Shown here: one piece after another, positions 20,003 to 32,719 of the stretch
How positions within the stretch are numbered: the stretch's first letter is position 1
Layout of the letters: each line of letters opens with the position of its first letter
Assembly (NCBI GenBank): GCA_963691705.1
Contig: OY829539.1
Coordinates: 64,764,327 to 64,828,326 of the forward strand
Direction of reading: 5' to 3'
Source of the DNA: Viola odorata
Taxonomy: Eukaryota > Streptophyta > Magnoliopsida > Malpighiales > Violaceae
Length of the DNA: 64,000 bases
The notes under the pieces: generated by a model
Told to the model about the DNA's origin: nothing
Seen by the model: the letters and a program-made list of their open reading frames with translations, nothing else
Databases searched by the model: none
Position numbers and translations under genes: made by a program

Positions 20003-22492
20003 TCAAACTTCTTCAAGGCGGATAGATGGAATAGACCAAAGATGCAGGACTTAGGTTTTGCTAAGTTGGATGCTGAAGAGGTTTCTCGTCTAGATAAGGA
20101 AGTTACGTCAATTGAGATTTGGGAAGCGGTGAAGAATTGTGCAGGTGACAAATCTCCGGGTCCAGATGGTCTATCGATGCGGTTCATTCAAAACTCTTGG
20201 GAGTTTTTGGGAGAAGAGTTTTGTCTGCTGGTTAAGGGGTTCTTCAGTACGGGTAATTTCCCTAAAGGTGCAAACTCTTCTTTCATTACTCTTATCCCGA
20301 AAGTTGCCTCGGCTAAGAGGTTCAGTGAGTTCCGTCCAATCAGTCTAGTAAGCAGTTATTACAAGATTATATCCAAAATCTTAGCAAATCGTCTGGGGTC
20401 TGTGATCACTTCAGTAGTGAGTGAAAACCAACATGGGTTTATAAAAGGGAGACAGACTTTGGATTGTGTTATGATTGCTAATGAGGTCGCTCATCATCTC
20501 AAGAGTTCTCAACAGCAAGGCTGTTTGTTCAAACTCGACTTTGAGAAAGCTTATGATTCAGTTGAATGGAGTTATTTGGATGAAGTTCTAAGCCACATGG
20601 GGTTCAGTTCAAAATGGCGTAGATGGGTTCAGCAGTGTTTGAGTACAGCTAAAGTTTCTGTTTTGATAAATGGGTCCCCTTCAGTTGAGTTTGGGGTGGG
20701 GCGAGGATTAAGGCAAGGTTGTTCCATGTCTCCGTTCCTGTTTAACATTGCTGCAGAGGGGCTCCACCAGCTTTTTGTTAGGGCAGAGAGGAGCGGGCTT
20801 TTGAGGGGTCTGGGCAACTTAGAGGCGGGCTGGAATCTAACTCATCTTCAGTTTGCGGACGATACCTTAGTTTTTGTTGGTAACGATGAGGCAGAAATTC
20901 AGTGTGTAAAAGGTCTGCTACGTTGGTTTGATGCTTTTTCAGGTTTGAAAGTGAACTATCATAAAAGCTCCTTAGTGGGAATCAACATTTTCAAACAGAC
21001 AGGAGAGACTATGGCTCGCAGAGCTGGGTGTAAATTCGAATCCCTTCCTTTCAAGTACCTAGGTTCCTATGTAGGGATGAATCCAAGGAGAATATCCAGC
21101 TGGGACTTTATGCTTCAGGCAATGAGGAAAAAATTGTCGGCTTGGAAAGGTACCATGCTCTCTGTAGGTAGGAGGGTGACTCTTATCAAATCCGCGCTTG
21201 CTAGCATACCTATATACAACATGTCCATTTTCCGTATGCCTAAAGGTATCATTCTCCAATGCGAGCGCATCATGAGAAGGTTTCTCTGGAGCGGGGATGA
21301 TCATTCAAGAGGTTTGGCAAAGGTGAAGTGGGATGTTGCCGTTCGTCCGAAGGAGCAAGGAGGATTGGGAATTGGGCGTCTCCAAACCAGGAATGAGGCG
21401 TTCATGCTAAAATGGGTTTGGGGCCTGCTTAGAAACGAGAAGAAATTATGGGTTGGGATGGTTCAGAAGCAGTATAATTTCACCACGTTGGGGGACTTTT
21501 GGATAAAAGAATGGGTCTATTTTTCGCCTATATGGGGAGACATTATGCGGGTATGTGGCAGAAATGGTTCCCTATTTAGTTTCTGGTCCAGCAATTCAAA
21601 TCTAAAAATAGGCAACGGTGAGAATTGCAAATTCTGGTGGGATTTGTGGGCTTCCCAAGTACCTTTGGCCCTTCGGTATCCACGTCTATATTCTCTATCT
21701 CTCAACCAGTTAGGGGTAGTAAGTGAGTTCGGGGAATGGCAAGGTGACTTGTGGGTTTGGAGTTGGAATTGGAGAAGAGGTCTTTTTGAATGGGAGGTGG
21801 ATGAAGTGAGCAATCTTGAAGAGTTATTGATCATTCCGACTGCGGGTGCAACTAGAAACTCCTTCACTTGGAAGCTTGAAGCTAACGGTCAGTTTTCTGT
21901 TAGATCCTTTTGTCGGGGAATCGAATCGCACAAGTACGGTGGAACAGAGAATATCCTTTTGTCTTCGTGTTGGAGTAGATTGGTGCCTTACAGAGTAGAA
22001 TTCTTTGTTTGGCTTACTCTTCAAGACCGTATTGTGACGAGGGAGATTTTAAGGATCCGCAGAATGCTTCCAAGGGACTCCAGCTACTGCCCTCTCTGTT
22101 CGGAAATGGAGGAATCTTCTTCTCATCTTCTTCTTCATTGCAAGGCTACTAATCAAATTTGGGACTACATCATGCGCTGGACGGGCATCGTATGGGTTAT
22201 TCCTAGAAATATTTCAGATCTTTGGAAGAGTTGGAGTGGGTTGTTTTTATCTAACCAAAACGAAGCCATGGTCATGTGGAAGATGTTGTTCTCTGCAGTT
22301 GTCTGGAATATTTGGCTTCAGCGAAACAGGGTAACCTTTCAGGATGAGATTTTTTCCACATTTCGCACTCTCAATCTTATTTTCTCCTCTTGGCGGAATT
22401 GGTTGAGAAGTAGGGATCCTCTGTTCCCTTATCATGCAATGCAGATGTTGCAATCCTCTTCTTGGTTACATACGTGGGGAGGGCTGAGTTAA
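20003..22492 (+). pseudogene. LINE ORF2 fragment: reverse transcriptase and zf-RVT domain
   Basis: About 830 codons are open from the truncation point to TAA. Recognised blocks are DKSPGPDGLSMRFIQ, FRPISLVSSYYKIISKILA, KLDFEKAYDSVEW, GLRQGCSMSPFLFN, the catalytic FADD (about residue 286 counted from 19997) and, near the end, the zf-RVT region with FVWL, CPLC and HLLLHC (about residues 655-715). The enzyme would nick-prime and copy LINE RNA. The first ATG (19997) is in flanking DNA, so the true start is lost. The absence of stops suggests a fairly young insertion, but without the endonuclease it cannot move by itself. Confidence 0.9.
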
Positions 22493-22634
22493 TTCATTTT
22501 TAGTTAGTTTTTTAGCCATCGCGTGTGGCTAATTTTTTGGCCTCTTCCTGCTCCCTCCCTTGTTCTCAGGCTCCCCGGTTTTTCGGTCATTTTTTATGAC
22601 CTTTTAATAAAAAATTCTCTGCTTATTAAAAAAA
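20003..22634 (+). mobile_element. 5'-truncated L1-type LINE with target duplication
   Basis: The insert carries the reverse transcriptase part of ORF2, a 3' UTR and a short poly(A). It is bounded by the duplication TTTAATATTTGTGTAC (19987-20002 and 22637-22652; two more A's may belong to it). The endonuclease half of ORF2 and ORF1 are missing, the usual result of incomplete target-primed reverse transcription. The insertion lies in the first copy of a tandem AT-rich repeat. Confidence 0.92.
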
Positions 22635-22652
22635 AATTTAATATTTGTGTAC

Positions 22653-24123
22653 ATATACTTTTTAAGAATAATACATGATAAAAAGGTTTTCATAGTTTTT
22701 TTTTATTTTTATTAAAAAATAGTTTATTGAGGCAAGATAATTTCTTATTTATTTTACATATTTTTTTATAGTTTTTTTATTTTTTAACTAAAAATAATTA
22801 TCAATTTTCACTTTATTTTTTATTTTTTCTCTCATATTTTTTTCTTTCTAGTTCTTAGTTTAATAATGGCAATGCATGAAATAGAAAATAACAACAACAA
22901 TAATAATTAAAAAAATAGTCTAAAAATAATTGTGATTATAATTTAATAAAAGGGATAACTTTGTTAATATACTTGTCCTTTATTTTTTTCTTCTTTTCGT
23001 AATAATATTATATTTTGTTATCTTTTGAAAGAAAAAAATATACTTTCTTAAATTTTTGGATTAGAATAATAATAGTATTAATAGTTAAGTCATGAAACTT
23101 TTATTATTATTATAAATAAATAAACTATTCCAATTTTAAAATATTTTTTATTAGATTAAAATGATAATAACGTTAGAATATTTATGTATCTCATCTAATC
23201 CATAACTTTTAGCTTTTTTTCCTATCACTTATGGCTTAGAACATGATTTCTTATTTAATTTTCTTATTTATATTAACTTCATTAACATTACATCACTCGC
23301 ATTAAGAATCCATGAGTGAGATCTTCTATGTACTTTTATATGTGATTTTTTTATCATACATAAACATGAAGAAAAATAGTTTGTATATTTAATTACAAAT
23401 TTTACGAAATCAAACTTAAGTAATTTAATATTTGTGTATATATACTTTTTAAGAATAATACATTATAAAATGGTTTTCATAGTTTTTTTTATTTTTTATT
23501 AAAAAATTATTTATTAAGGCAATATAATTTCTTATTTATTTTACATATTTTTTATAGTTTTTTAATTTTTAACTAAAAATAATTATCATTTTTACTTTAT
23601 TTTTTTATTTTTTCTCTCATATCTCATTCTTTCTAGTTCTTATTTTAATAATGGCAATGCATGAAATAGAAAATAACAACAATAATAATAATTAAAAAAA
23701 TATTCTAAAAATAATTGTGATTATAATTTAATAAAAAAGATAACTTTGTTAATATACTTGTCATTTATTTTTTTCTTTTTTCGTAATAATATCATATTTT
23801 TCAATCTTTTGAAAGAAAAAAATATAGTTTCTTAAATTTTTGGATTAGAATAATAATAGTAGTAATAGTTAAGTTATGAAACTTTTATATTATTATAAAT
23901 AAATAAACTATTCCAATTTTAAAATATTTTTTATTAGATAAATATGATAATAACGTTAGAATATTTATATATCTCATCTAATCCATAACTTTTAGCTTTT
24001 TTTCCTATAACTTATGACTTAGAACATGATTTCTTATTTAATTTTCTTATTTATATCAACTTCATCAACATTTCATGACTCGCATTAAGAATCCATGAGT
24101 GAGATCTTCTATGTACTTTTATA
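22653..24123 (+). repeat. Tandem AT-rich repeat, two copies of about 0.74 kb
   Basis: Copy 1 runs from about 19950 (interrupted by the LINE) to 23342; copy 2 from about 23393 to 24123. Shared landmarks are AATATTTGTGTA, ATGGCAATGCATGAAATAG (22866 and 23651), AACGTTAGAATATTTAT and GAGATCTTCTATGTACTTTT (23320 and 24099). No coding potential. The copies are separated by a piece of about 50 bp whose inverted partner lies at 19876-19926. Confidence 0.8.
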
Positions 24124-25857
24124 GCAGTCTATTACGTTATACAAATTTACCCTCATCCATTTGTTATTAATTGAAAAAATAATTTAAATTTAAGGTTTTA
24201 AGGACTTTAAGTTTACGATAAATATTTATTTAATTATTTTAAGTATAATGATAACTTGTAAAATAGTAACTAACTATTAATCAATTTATTTTATTATTTT
24301 TTTAATATATGACTCATGCATATTGAGTTGCACGTTTTTTTCCAGAGAGGTGGGATTCAGAGTTGTGTCATCTAATTTTAATTATCAATTTAAAGATTCA
24401 AAAGGTTACTCATTGTAACAATATCTCATTTCAAAGTTAATTTAACATTAACTTTCTAACAACTTTAAGTTTACAATAAATATTTATTTAATATATTTTA
24501 TATACCTATCATATGTTATGTTGATGATGTAGATCATGTATTCGACCCATAATATTATAATGATAACTAAAAATATACCTAATTTTTTTAAAAATATATC
24601 TTATCACTTTACCTAGCACAGATTTTAAGGTAAACAACATAATTTTTTATGGTTTAAAAATTCTTTCACTTCGGGCACTATAGTTTTAAGATTTACATTA
24701 AAAATCCTATAATATCCTAAAATGTTTTAATATAAACATTATTAGTGGTTAAAAAATATAAAAAATGGTAAAAAGTTGAAAAAAACATATAAATATTGGA
24801 GAAAAATGTATAACCATAAATATTTGATGATTAGATTATAAAATATTAATTTTTTGTATTTTTTTTTTAAATATCTAAGCTCATCACTTTATATTATTAA
24901 AACTCATTAACAAACAGTTGTCACTGAATTAATTTTAGGAAAAGTTATAAATTTTCTTTTTATTTTTCACTTTTATGATTTTCTTAACTTTAAAAGTAAT
25001 TTTTTCTGAAAAAATAAACCATGTACTGCCTTGAAATTATAGTTAAATAATAAAAATAAAATAAATATTATTAACCCATATTTCTTTCATAAAAATAAAA
25101 TTAATGTAAATCATTTTGATAATATATGGCTAATATTGTCAATACTTATAAATAAACTTCTCAATTATTCTCATAAACAATTTCTTCTTTTTACCATATA
25201 ATTTATGTTAGAAAACGTATAAATATTACAATTTATTTTTCACTTTTATTTAGTTTATGTTTCTTCAACTCTCTAAAAATCAATCTCTTTACTAAATTTG
25301 ATAATAAAATAAAATAAAAAATATTAACTTGAATAAAGAATATTATTCTTAAAATAATATAATAATAATTAAAATAATTTACTTTTAAAAAATATATTAT
25401 TATACATATGTTATATTTAACAAATAATTTAAATTTAAAAATAGATTAACTTATATTTTACTCATTGTGACTATTTTTTCATTCCGTACTTTTAAAGATA
25501 TTTCTCACATTGTAGCTCCATGAGTACATTACACAGATTGATTTCTTACAATCTCTTTGAATAATAAATTTTTTCTTCCCATGAAATTATTCTTATGAAC
25601 TTTTACTTTATATATTTCTAAAATTTATCATTGTTTTTGATATTGACATGGGTGAAAAAAACAATGATAAATTTTTAAAAATATGTAAAAGTAAAAATTC
25701 ATAAGAATAATTTCATACGAAGATAGTTTCGGTATTTAACATATTTTAGTTCTTAAAAAAATTATCTTTCTCTTTTGTATTTTAGAATTTAAATTATTAA
25801 ATTATTTAAATTTTTTTTTGTTAATTATAATTTAATATTATGACGTGAATATTTTCT
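24124..25857. other. AT-rich intergenic DNA
   Basis: No gene. A hairpin-like pair around 25615-25715 (ACAATGATAAATTT against AAATTTATCATTGT and flanks) is the only structure noticed. Confidence 0.5.
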
Positions 25858-26309
25858 TATAAAAAATCACCTTCTTTTATTTTTCATACTATCAAAAACT
25901 TATTTGATATAAATTTATATTCTAAAGAATTGATTTAATATACATTAATTATTCATAATTTTAATATTAATTCACTTTAAAAAAATATATAGTTTATACA
26001 AATATAATTTATTTTTGCTAACTTTCTTAACTCACAATACAAAGTATTTTTTTCTATGATAAATCATTTACTAATTTCAAGCTCTTACCAAAAGTTATGA
26101 ATATTATAATTCTTTATTAATTAAATAAATTGTCATTTAATAATAAAAATAAAATTTCATTACTTAATTGAAAAATTAATTTATAAGTTTGTTTACTTTC
26201 TAATTTACACTTATTAGTGTTATTTAAAATATTATTACAAGGTACCCCATGTGATTTTCTTAGAGACTAACGAATGTACCGATTTTCTTTCTACTTTTGC
26301 TATATAGGA

Positions 26310-26374
<65 letters not shown>

Positions 26375-26745
26375 AAGTTTTTTTTTAAAGACTAACGAAT
26401 GTTGTTTATCTTAAAATTAAAAACATTATCTAGTTTTTATCTAAAAATATATATTAAAATGTCAAGAAATATATTTACGTAATAATTAAAAATATACTCA
26501 AAATATTTATTTTGTAACATTTTATTTTTTATTATATAATAACAATAAAAAATATTAAATTTATTGATTAAAAAATTAAATATATTTTTAGATAAACTAT
26601 ATAAAGAAACCCTAAAGTTTGCAAAATCTCCCACTTTGTACCCAATAGTTTTGAAATTTGCAACGTAAGCCTACAAAATTGCAATGGAAATTATTTTATC
26701 AATCACTAATTATTTTAATTTTTTAAAATATACTGATAAATTTGT
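25858..26745 (+). repeat. Dispersed AT-rich repeat, unit 1 (about 0.88 kb)
   Basis: The block from ATCACCTTCTTTTATTTTTCA to the ATTTGCAACGTAAGCC region is repeated within 27780-29310 with many small changes. Landmarks are TTTCAAGCTCTTAC, AGAGACTAACGAATGTA and AAATCTCCCACTTTG. Non-coding. Confidence 0.75.
26314..26371. repeat. (TA)n microsatellite
   Basis: An unbroken run of about 29 TA units inside the dispersed repeat. Confidence 0.97.
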
Positions 26746-27744
26746 TAAGGGTGATGTTGATTCGAACCAATTAAAAATATAGAGAATTTACTATGACATT
26801 TATGATACAAATTCAGAATATTTTATTACAAATTAGATTAATTCCTCTCTATTCTTCCTCCATTTTTTTGCATAAATATGATCTCATCTTTTCTTAGAAT
26901 TTTAGTCTCCTATTCTAACATAGTCATTCATGTCATCAAATAATCTAAAGTTTTCTTTCTTGTCAATAACGTGAGCTTAAATTATTCTAAAATGAATTTA
27001 ATTTTATTAATATATTTTTAATAAATGACATTATTTATTATGTATTATCCTTTTATTTTTAAGAAAAAATAAATACATGTCAAAATAATTTAATACCACA
27101 TTATAAACATGCAAATGAACTTCAAATTATTTTTTATAACTATAACTTATTTTTTCCATCTAAGTAAATATAGTTGTTGATTTGAGGTAATTAAAAATAC
27201 ATGAACTTATTTGATATTAGTTGGAAATGTATAGGCAAGTGCAAAATATTAATTATTGATCGTTGCTTCTTCCAAATTCTCGCAAATAAGAACTTAGATA
27301 TCTATGTATAATATTTAGAGTCGTAAGCAACAAAATAACTTAAATTTCTATTTAATTTTCATTTCTGTTTATGAGATCCTTACTACCTGCCTTTAAAAAA
27401 AACTAACATACCATTGAAACATTATATAAAATAATCAGCACATAAAATTGTTAAGTTTATATTCCAAATTTTGAATCAATTGAGTATCATATATATAAAT
27501 TTCTCTAGAAAATTCTATATGTTTTGAATAGGGGGAAAAATCTTAAAATCAATCCGGATATGCAAAATTAATTCATAAAAATTAACCGAACATGGATTCC
27601 CTCAAGGAGTTGTACATTCTTTATTTTTTAAAAATAAATTGAATAAAATGTTGTATATGACTATAAGCTAATTAGGTTAGGCTAGTTATGGAGAAAAATT
27701 AAAAATTAAGCAATACCAAATCTAATTACCACTAATAAAGAAAA
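26746..27744. other. AT-rich intergenic DNA
   Basis: No gene or clear repeat recognised. Confidence 0.45.
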
Positions 27745-29505
27745 TTAAGAGTGTAATAGACTTTTAAACAATAACTTAATGTATAAAAAATCACCTTGTT
27801 TCATTTTTCATACTATAAAAAAATATTTAATATAAATATAAATTGAAAATAATTAATTTAATATGCACTAATTATTCATAACTTTTATATTAATTTATTT
27901 AATATATATATAGTTTATTTTTGCTAACTTTCTTAACTCATAATAGTATGATAAATTATTTACTAATTTCAAGCTCTTACTAAAAATTATGAATATTACA
28001 ATTGTTTATTAATTGAATAATTTTCATTTAATAATATAAATAAAATTGCATTACTTAATTGAAAAATTAATTTATAAGTTTTTTCACTTGATAATTTACT
28101 ATTATTAGTGTTATTTAAAATATTATTACAAGCTACTCTCATGTAATTTTTTAAGAGACTAACGAATGTAGGAGATCCGATTTTCTTTCCACTTTTGCCA
28201 TATAGGATTTTTTATTTATTTTAAAGTTTGTGTTGTTGTTTAGCTTGAAATTAAAAACATTATCTAGTTTTTATCTAAAAAAATACACTAATTATTCATA
28301 ACTTTAATATTAATTTATTTAATATATATATATATATAGTTTATTTTTGCTAACTTTCTTAACTCATAATAGTATGATAAATTATTTACTAATTTCAAGC
28401 TCTTACTAAAAATTATGAATATTACAATTGTTTATTAATTAAATAATTTTCATTTAATAATATAAATAAAATTGCATTACTTAATTGAAAAATTAATTTA
28501 TAAGTTTTTTCACTTTATAATTTACTATTATTAGTGTTATTTAAAATATTATTACAAGCTACTCTCATGTAATTTTTTTAAGAGACTAACAGGAGATCCG
28601 ATTTTCTTTCCACTTTTGCCATATAGAATTTTTTATTTATTTTAAAGTTTGTGTTGTTGTTTAGCTTGAAATTAAAAACATTATCTAGTTTTTATCTAAA
28701 AACATATACTAAAATCTCAAGAAATATATTTACGTAATCATTAAAAATATACTCAAAATATTTATTTTGTAACATTTTATTTTTTTATTATATAATAATA
28801 AAAAAATTATTAACTTTATTGATTAAAAAATTAAATATATTTTTAGATAAACTATATAAAGAAACCTTAAAGTTTACAAAATCTCCCACTTTGAACCCAA
28901 TAGTTTTAAAATTTGCAATATAAGCCTGAAATTTGCAATGTAAGCCTGCAACAAAATTGCAATTTCGGTCTTTCTAATAATTAGAAAATTAAAATATGGT
29001 AAAAAATATTATTAAGTTATTTAATTATTTTATCAATTACTAATTATTTTAATTTTTTAATATATACTGTTAAATATATTTTTAGATAAACTATATAAAG
29101 AAACCTTAAAGTTTACAAAATCTCCCACTTTGAACCCAATAGTTTTAAAATTTGCAATATAAGCCTGAAATTTGCAATGTAAGCCTGCAACAAAATTGCA
29201 ATTTTGGTCTTTCTAATAATTAGAAAATTAAAAGATGGTAAAAAATATTATTAAGTTATTTAATTATTTTATCAATCACTAATTATTTTAATTTTTTAAT
29301 ATATACTGGTTAATTTTTTATGGGTGATGTTGATTCGAATCAATTAAAAATATAAATAATTTAATAGGTAGATTAATTAATTTAATAGATAGGTTAATTA
29401 ATTAAATAAATAAATTACTTAAAATGTTTAAAAGTCTATTACAATCAAAGAACTTAATAGGTAGGTTAATTAATTAAAATGTTTAAAAGTCTATTACACT
29501 CTTAA
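27745..29505. mobile_element. Non-coding element with perfect 25-bp terminal inverted repeats (1.76 kb)
   Basis: Position 27745-27769 begins TTAAGAGTGTAATAGACTTT and its exact 25-base reverse complement is at 29481-29505. Inside are two further rounds of the dispersed repeat (27780-28270 and 28288-29060) and a sub-duplication (29066-29290). The end motif also occurs in partial copies at 29435 and 29525. No transposase is present. A target duplication could not be fixed. It could be a non-autonomous DNA transposon or a product of recombination between repeats. Confidence 0.55.
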
Positions 29506-30885
29506 GTTTTTTAATAGTTTAAGAGTATAATAGACTTTTAAAGAATAAGGACCTTCGTGCTTTTTATATAGTATAGATTTTCATTTCATACCCATTGTAA
29601 TTGGCATTCCCATTTCTTGTGGATATGGAACACAACTATACATAATGCCAAACACGGCTGTATCAACGGAAAAAAATTCAATCCCATTCCCAGGGATTTA
29701 TAATTGGATACCAACAGATCAAACATTGCATTGAAACGCATGTAATGACCGTCACAGAGTCAACAAGAAAATGATAACTACTTACTAAATTGATGAAAGA
29801 CAAATTGTTGGTTCTTGGCCTAAGCTGATATGAGCAGACCTAAACTAATGGCCACACAGTGGTGGTTTGCCAGAATGTAAATCAGAAAGTAAGTAGACAA
29901 ATCAACTTCGGCATTCGTTATTTCATTATCCAAAAGAAAAGAGGCTCTCATTTTAAATGCTGTGTTTTATATCATCACAGGGAATTCTAAAGAAGAAATA
30001 CTCAAAATACATATAGAAACAGATTGCCACAAAAGAAATTCCCAAGAAGAGCTTATCAAACATATTAGTTTAAAGGAAACAATATAAACCAAGACTTTCA
30101 GCCTAAAGTTAATCCCAGGCAATGAAATCAATTGCATGAATTGAAAAAGCAGTCTAACGGCAATTTAGAGTTTGCCTTGTCCAAAAAGTGGTAATTAATA
30201 ACGAGGATCACCTGCGCTAACTATAGTTTTCTTTTGAGACTAAGAAAATCACCTCTTCTAACTATGGTTTTCTTTTGAGTTTTGAGACTAAGAAAATTTC
30301 CCAAAATTAGTTTCTTGCTGGAAGACATTTTCTTTGCTAAAAGAGTCTATAAATTACCAATAACAGGTGAAACTTTCATCGTAACTGTCGATTAACACAT
30401 CCTTGAGTGAACGATGCTGCAAGAGCAATCTTCTATTCCTGCATATAAGGCACAAAACATCACACATCAATATCTAAAACGACAGTTTACTCAAATACAT
30501 TTCTACTATACGTATATTTCCTCATAATTCATTTTCCAACCAATATTTACAATTACTTCAAATGCAGCCTCTAATCACTACACTCATTTCAATTATATGT
30601 TTTTTATATCAGCAGTTCCACATGGAAATACAGGAAAATTATCTCAGGACAGATATTTCCCAAAATAAAAGTACCAACTAATAACTTCCATCATATTAAA
30701 GGTGCTTAACATTCAGTTCCATGAGCTCAACAAAGGATCACATTTCATCTTCCAAGATTTGAAAAATCATAGAAATGTGCTGCAGAAACAGCAATCCAGT
30801 TGATAGTTCACACCCATAGAAACACAAATTCTTTGTTGCAAATTTATTTATTCAAATTGTGAAAGTTTGAAAAGTGTACCTAACA
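29506..30885. other. Intergenic, no recognised gene
   Basis: Less AT-rich than the preceding part. An inverted pair near 29485-29540 shares the AGTCTATTA motif. I found no coding evidence. Confidence 0.4.
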
Positions 30886-30889
30886 CTTT

Positions 30890-31960
30890 TGGGTTGTTGG
30901 GTAGAGTTCTTGTCCCTTGAAAAGAACTAGGTTGTTTCATTCCTTACCTTAAAAGAGAATTGTGTTAAGTTTGTGGTTGATCCCCGAAAAACCATTGTGT
31001 AAGATTAAGAGCTAAACCGGTAAAAGCTATAGTTAATAGCAAAAGGTTTTCCATTAAAAAATCCTAAGGGTTTTTCTATTCTCCTTATACTCCTTATTTG
31101 CAGAATTTGAAGTGGCCATTCCCCCAGGCCGTTTATTGTTTTATCATAGCCGTCAGCCAAGCGAGCACCTACCGGAAACCTTAAGGGAAGTTACCGCGAG
31201 CCGGCACCCATCTGTATATCGGCCTAGCCTTAGGCCACCCGTGTGGCCGAGCTTTCCCCGTACGAGCCCTTATCGGGAAGCTATCGGCATATCGATAATA
31301 GAAAACAATTTTGAAGCCAAATTTTGCCGAGACTAACGGAATATCGTTAAGGCCTTAACAGCATACTGTTAACCTCTGGACAGTTTACGAAAATGAGACT
31401 TTTAATTATTTTGAAGGGCACTTGTCATAAAATGTCTATTTTTATAACCTAGTATAAATAGATAGTTTTTTTTGTATATTTTCTTTAGCCTAGACTTTGA
31501 GAAAATATTATTTTGAGTGAGATTACTCCTCCTTATTCTCCTAGGCTTAATATTGGTGCTTGTCTTGGTTTGGAAAGCCGTGACTTGAGTCAATCAAAAA
31601 TAACAATTTTTCAATCTTTGTGTATCATCCATAGATCCGAGTCTCAAGTCCTTGGCCCTCAGTGACATCTTGATTAAACAAGAACTTTGGGTTTCATCCA
31701 AGTTTTGTGTAATCCGTTATTATTTCACTTTGTGTCCGTTTGAATGATAAATGATATGTATTTGTGATTGTTGTGTATTCAAGAGCATTCTGTCCGTGGT
31801 ATTCAAGATACACCTCAAGTGAGCCTCAAATATTCATTCACTCATTTCAAGTTTATCATCTCAAGTGAGCCTAAAAAATATATTAGGATACGAGAACAAC
31901 GTTTGTTTGAGATCGACGCAAAATGTTTAAAATGACATTTAAAACAAACCGAAGAGAGAG
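30890..31960 (+). mobile_element. Probable solo LTR or LTR remnant
   Basis: A GC-richer island (about 31110-31370) with short palindromes such as GTTAAGGCCTTAAC (31346-31359) and GTTAACAGT-type pairs lies in AT-rich DNA. It is followed by AGTATAAATAGA (about 31451-31462), a good plant TATA box, and by leader-like sequence. This is the order expected of an LTR U3-R-U5. Ends, target duplication and superfamily were not resolved. The short frames are not genes. Confidence 0.4.
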
Positions 31961-31964
31961 TTGT

Positions 31965-32340
31965 TGGCTTGTCCCTATCTATTTGTTTAGTGTAATGTCA
32001 CTGAACAATTTTTTTAATAGTTATTTTCTCATTGTCATTGATTGATGCATTTTCACAGTAAGACAAAGCGATTGGCGGTTATAATATACATGGGCATTTC
32101 ATTTCTATTTTTTGTCAATTAATACACTTTTTTTCTATGAATTATATATATAATATTACAAGAGTTGCTGGCTTATCCCTATCAACTTGTTTGGTGTGAT
32201 GTCCCTTAACATTTTTTTCAATTATTTACTTTCCCATTGTCAAGTGATTGATGCATTTTCACATAAAAGACAAAGCGATTGAGTATTGTGATATACAAGT
32301 GGGCATTTCATTTTTACTTTTTATCAACTAATACTTTTTT
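31965..32340 (+). repeat. Dispersed repeat of about 180 bp, two copies in tandem (third at 36171)
   Basis: Copies at about 31965-32145 and 32158-32340 share GAGTTG(T/C)TGGCTT, TTGATGCATTTTCACA, GACAAAGCGATTG and GGGCATTTCATTT. A third copy starts at 36172-36310, where a LINE has inserted at its left edge. Confidence 0.8.
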
Positions 32341-32719
32341 TTATGAATTATATATATACAAGTGGTCAAGAAAAGGATAAAGAATGACGAAGAAAGGAAC
32401 GAGGAGCGGTTTTTTGCTTGAACGCCGTTTGGGAACCAAGGAAGCATATTCGTTTTTTAATCTCATTATGACTTCGTCTTTCCGAAGAGATTCTTTCTCG
32501 ATCACAACAGTGGAGTACTACAAAGAAATACTTCCTCTGGATTACTTTAATTAACTTTTTGAAACAGTAATATTCAATAAAACAAATACTAAAAATTAAG
32601 TAAAATGTACAGTAATATTCCGTAGAAAAATAACAATTATTATGGTCCAATGGGAGTACTATCTTCACACGAAGGTAGAGGGATTGAGTATTATAATATA
32701 CAAGTGGACATTTCATTTT

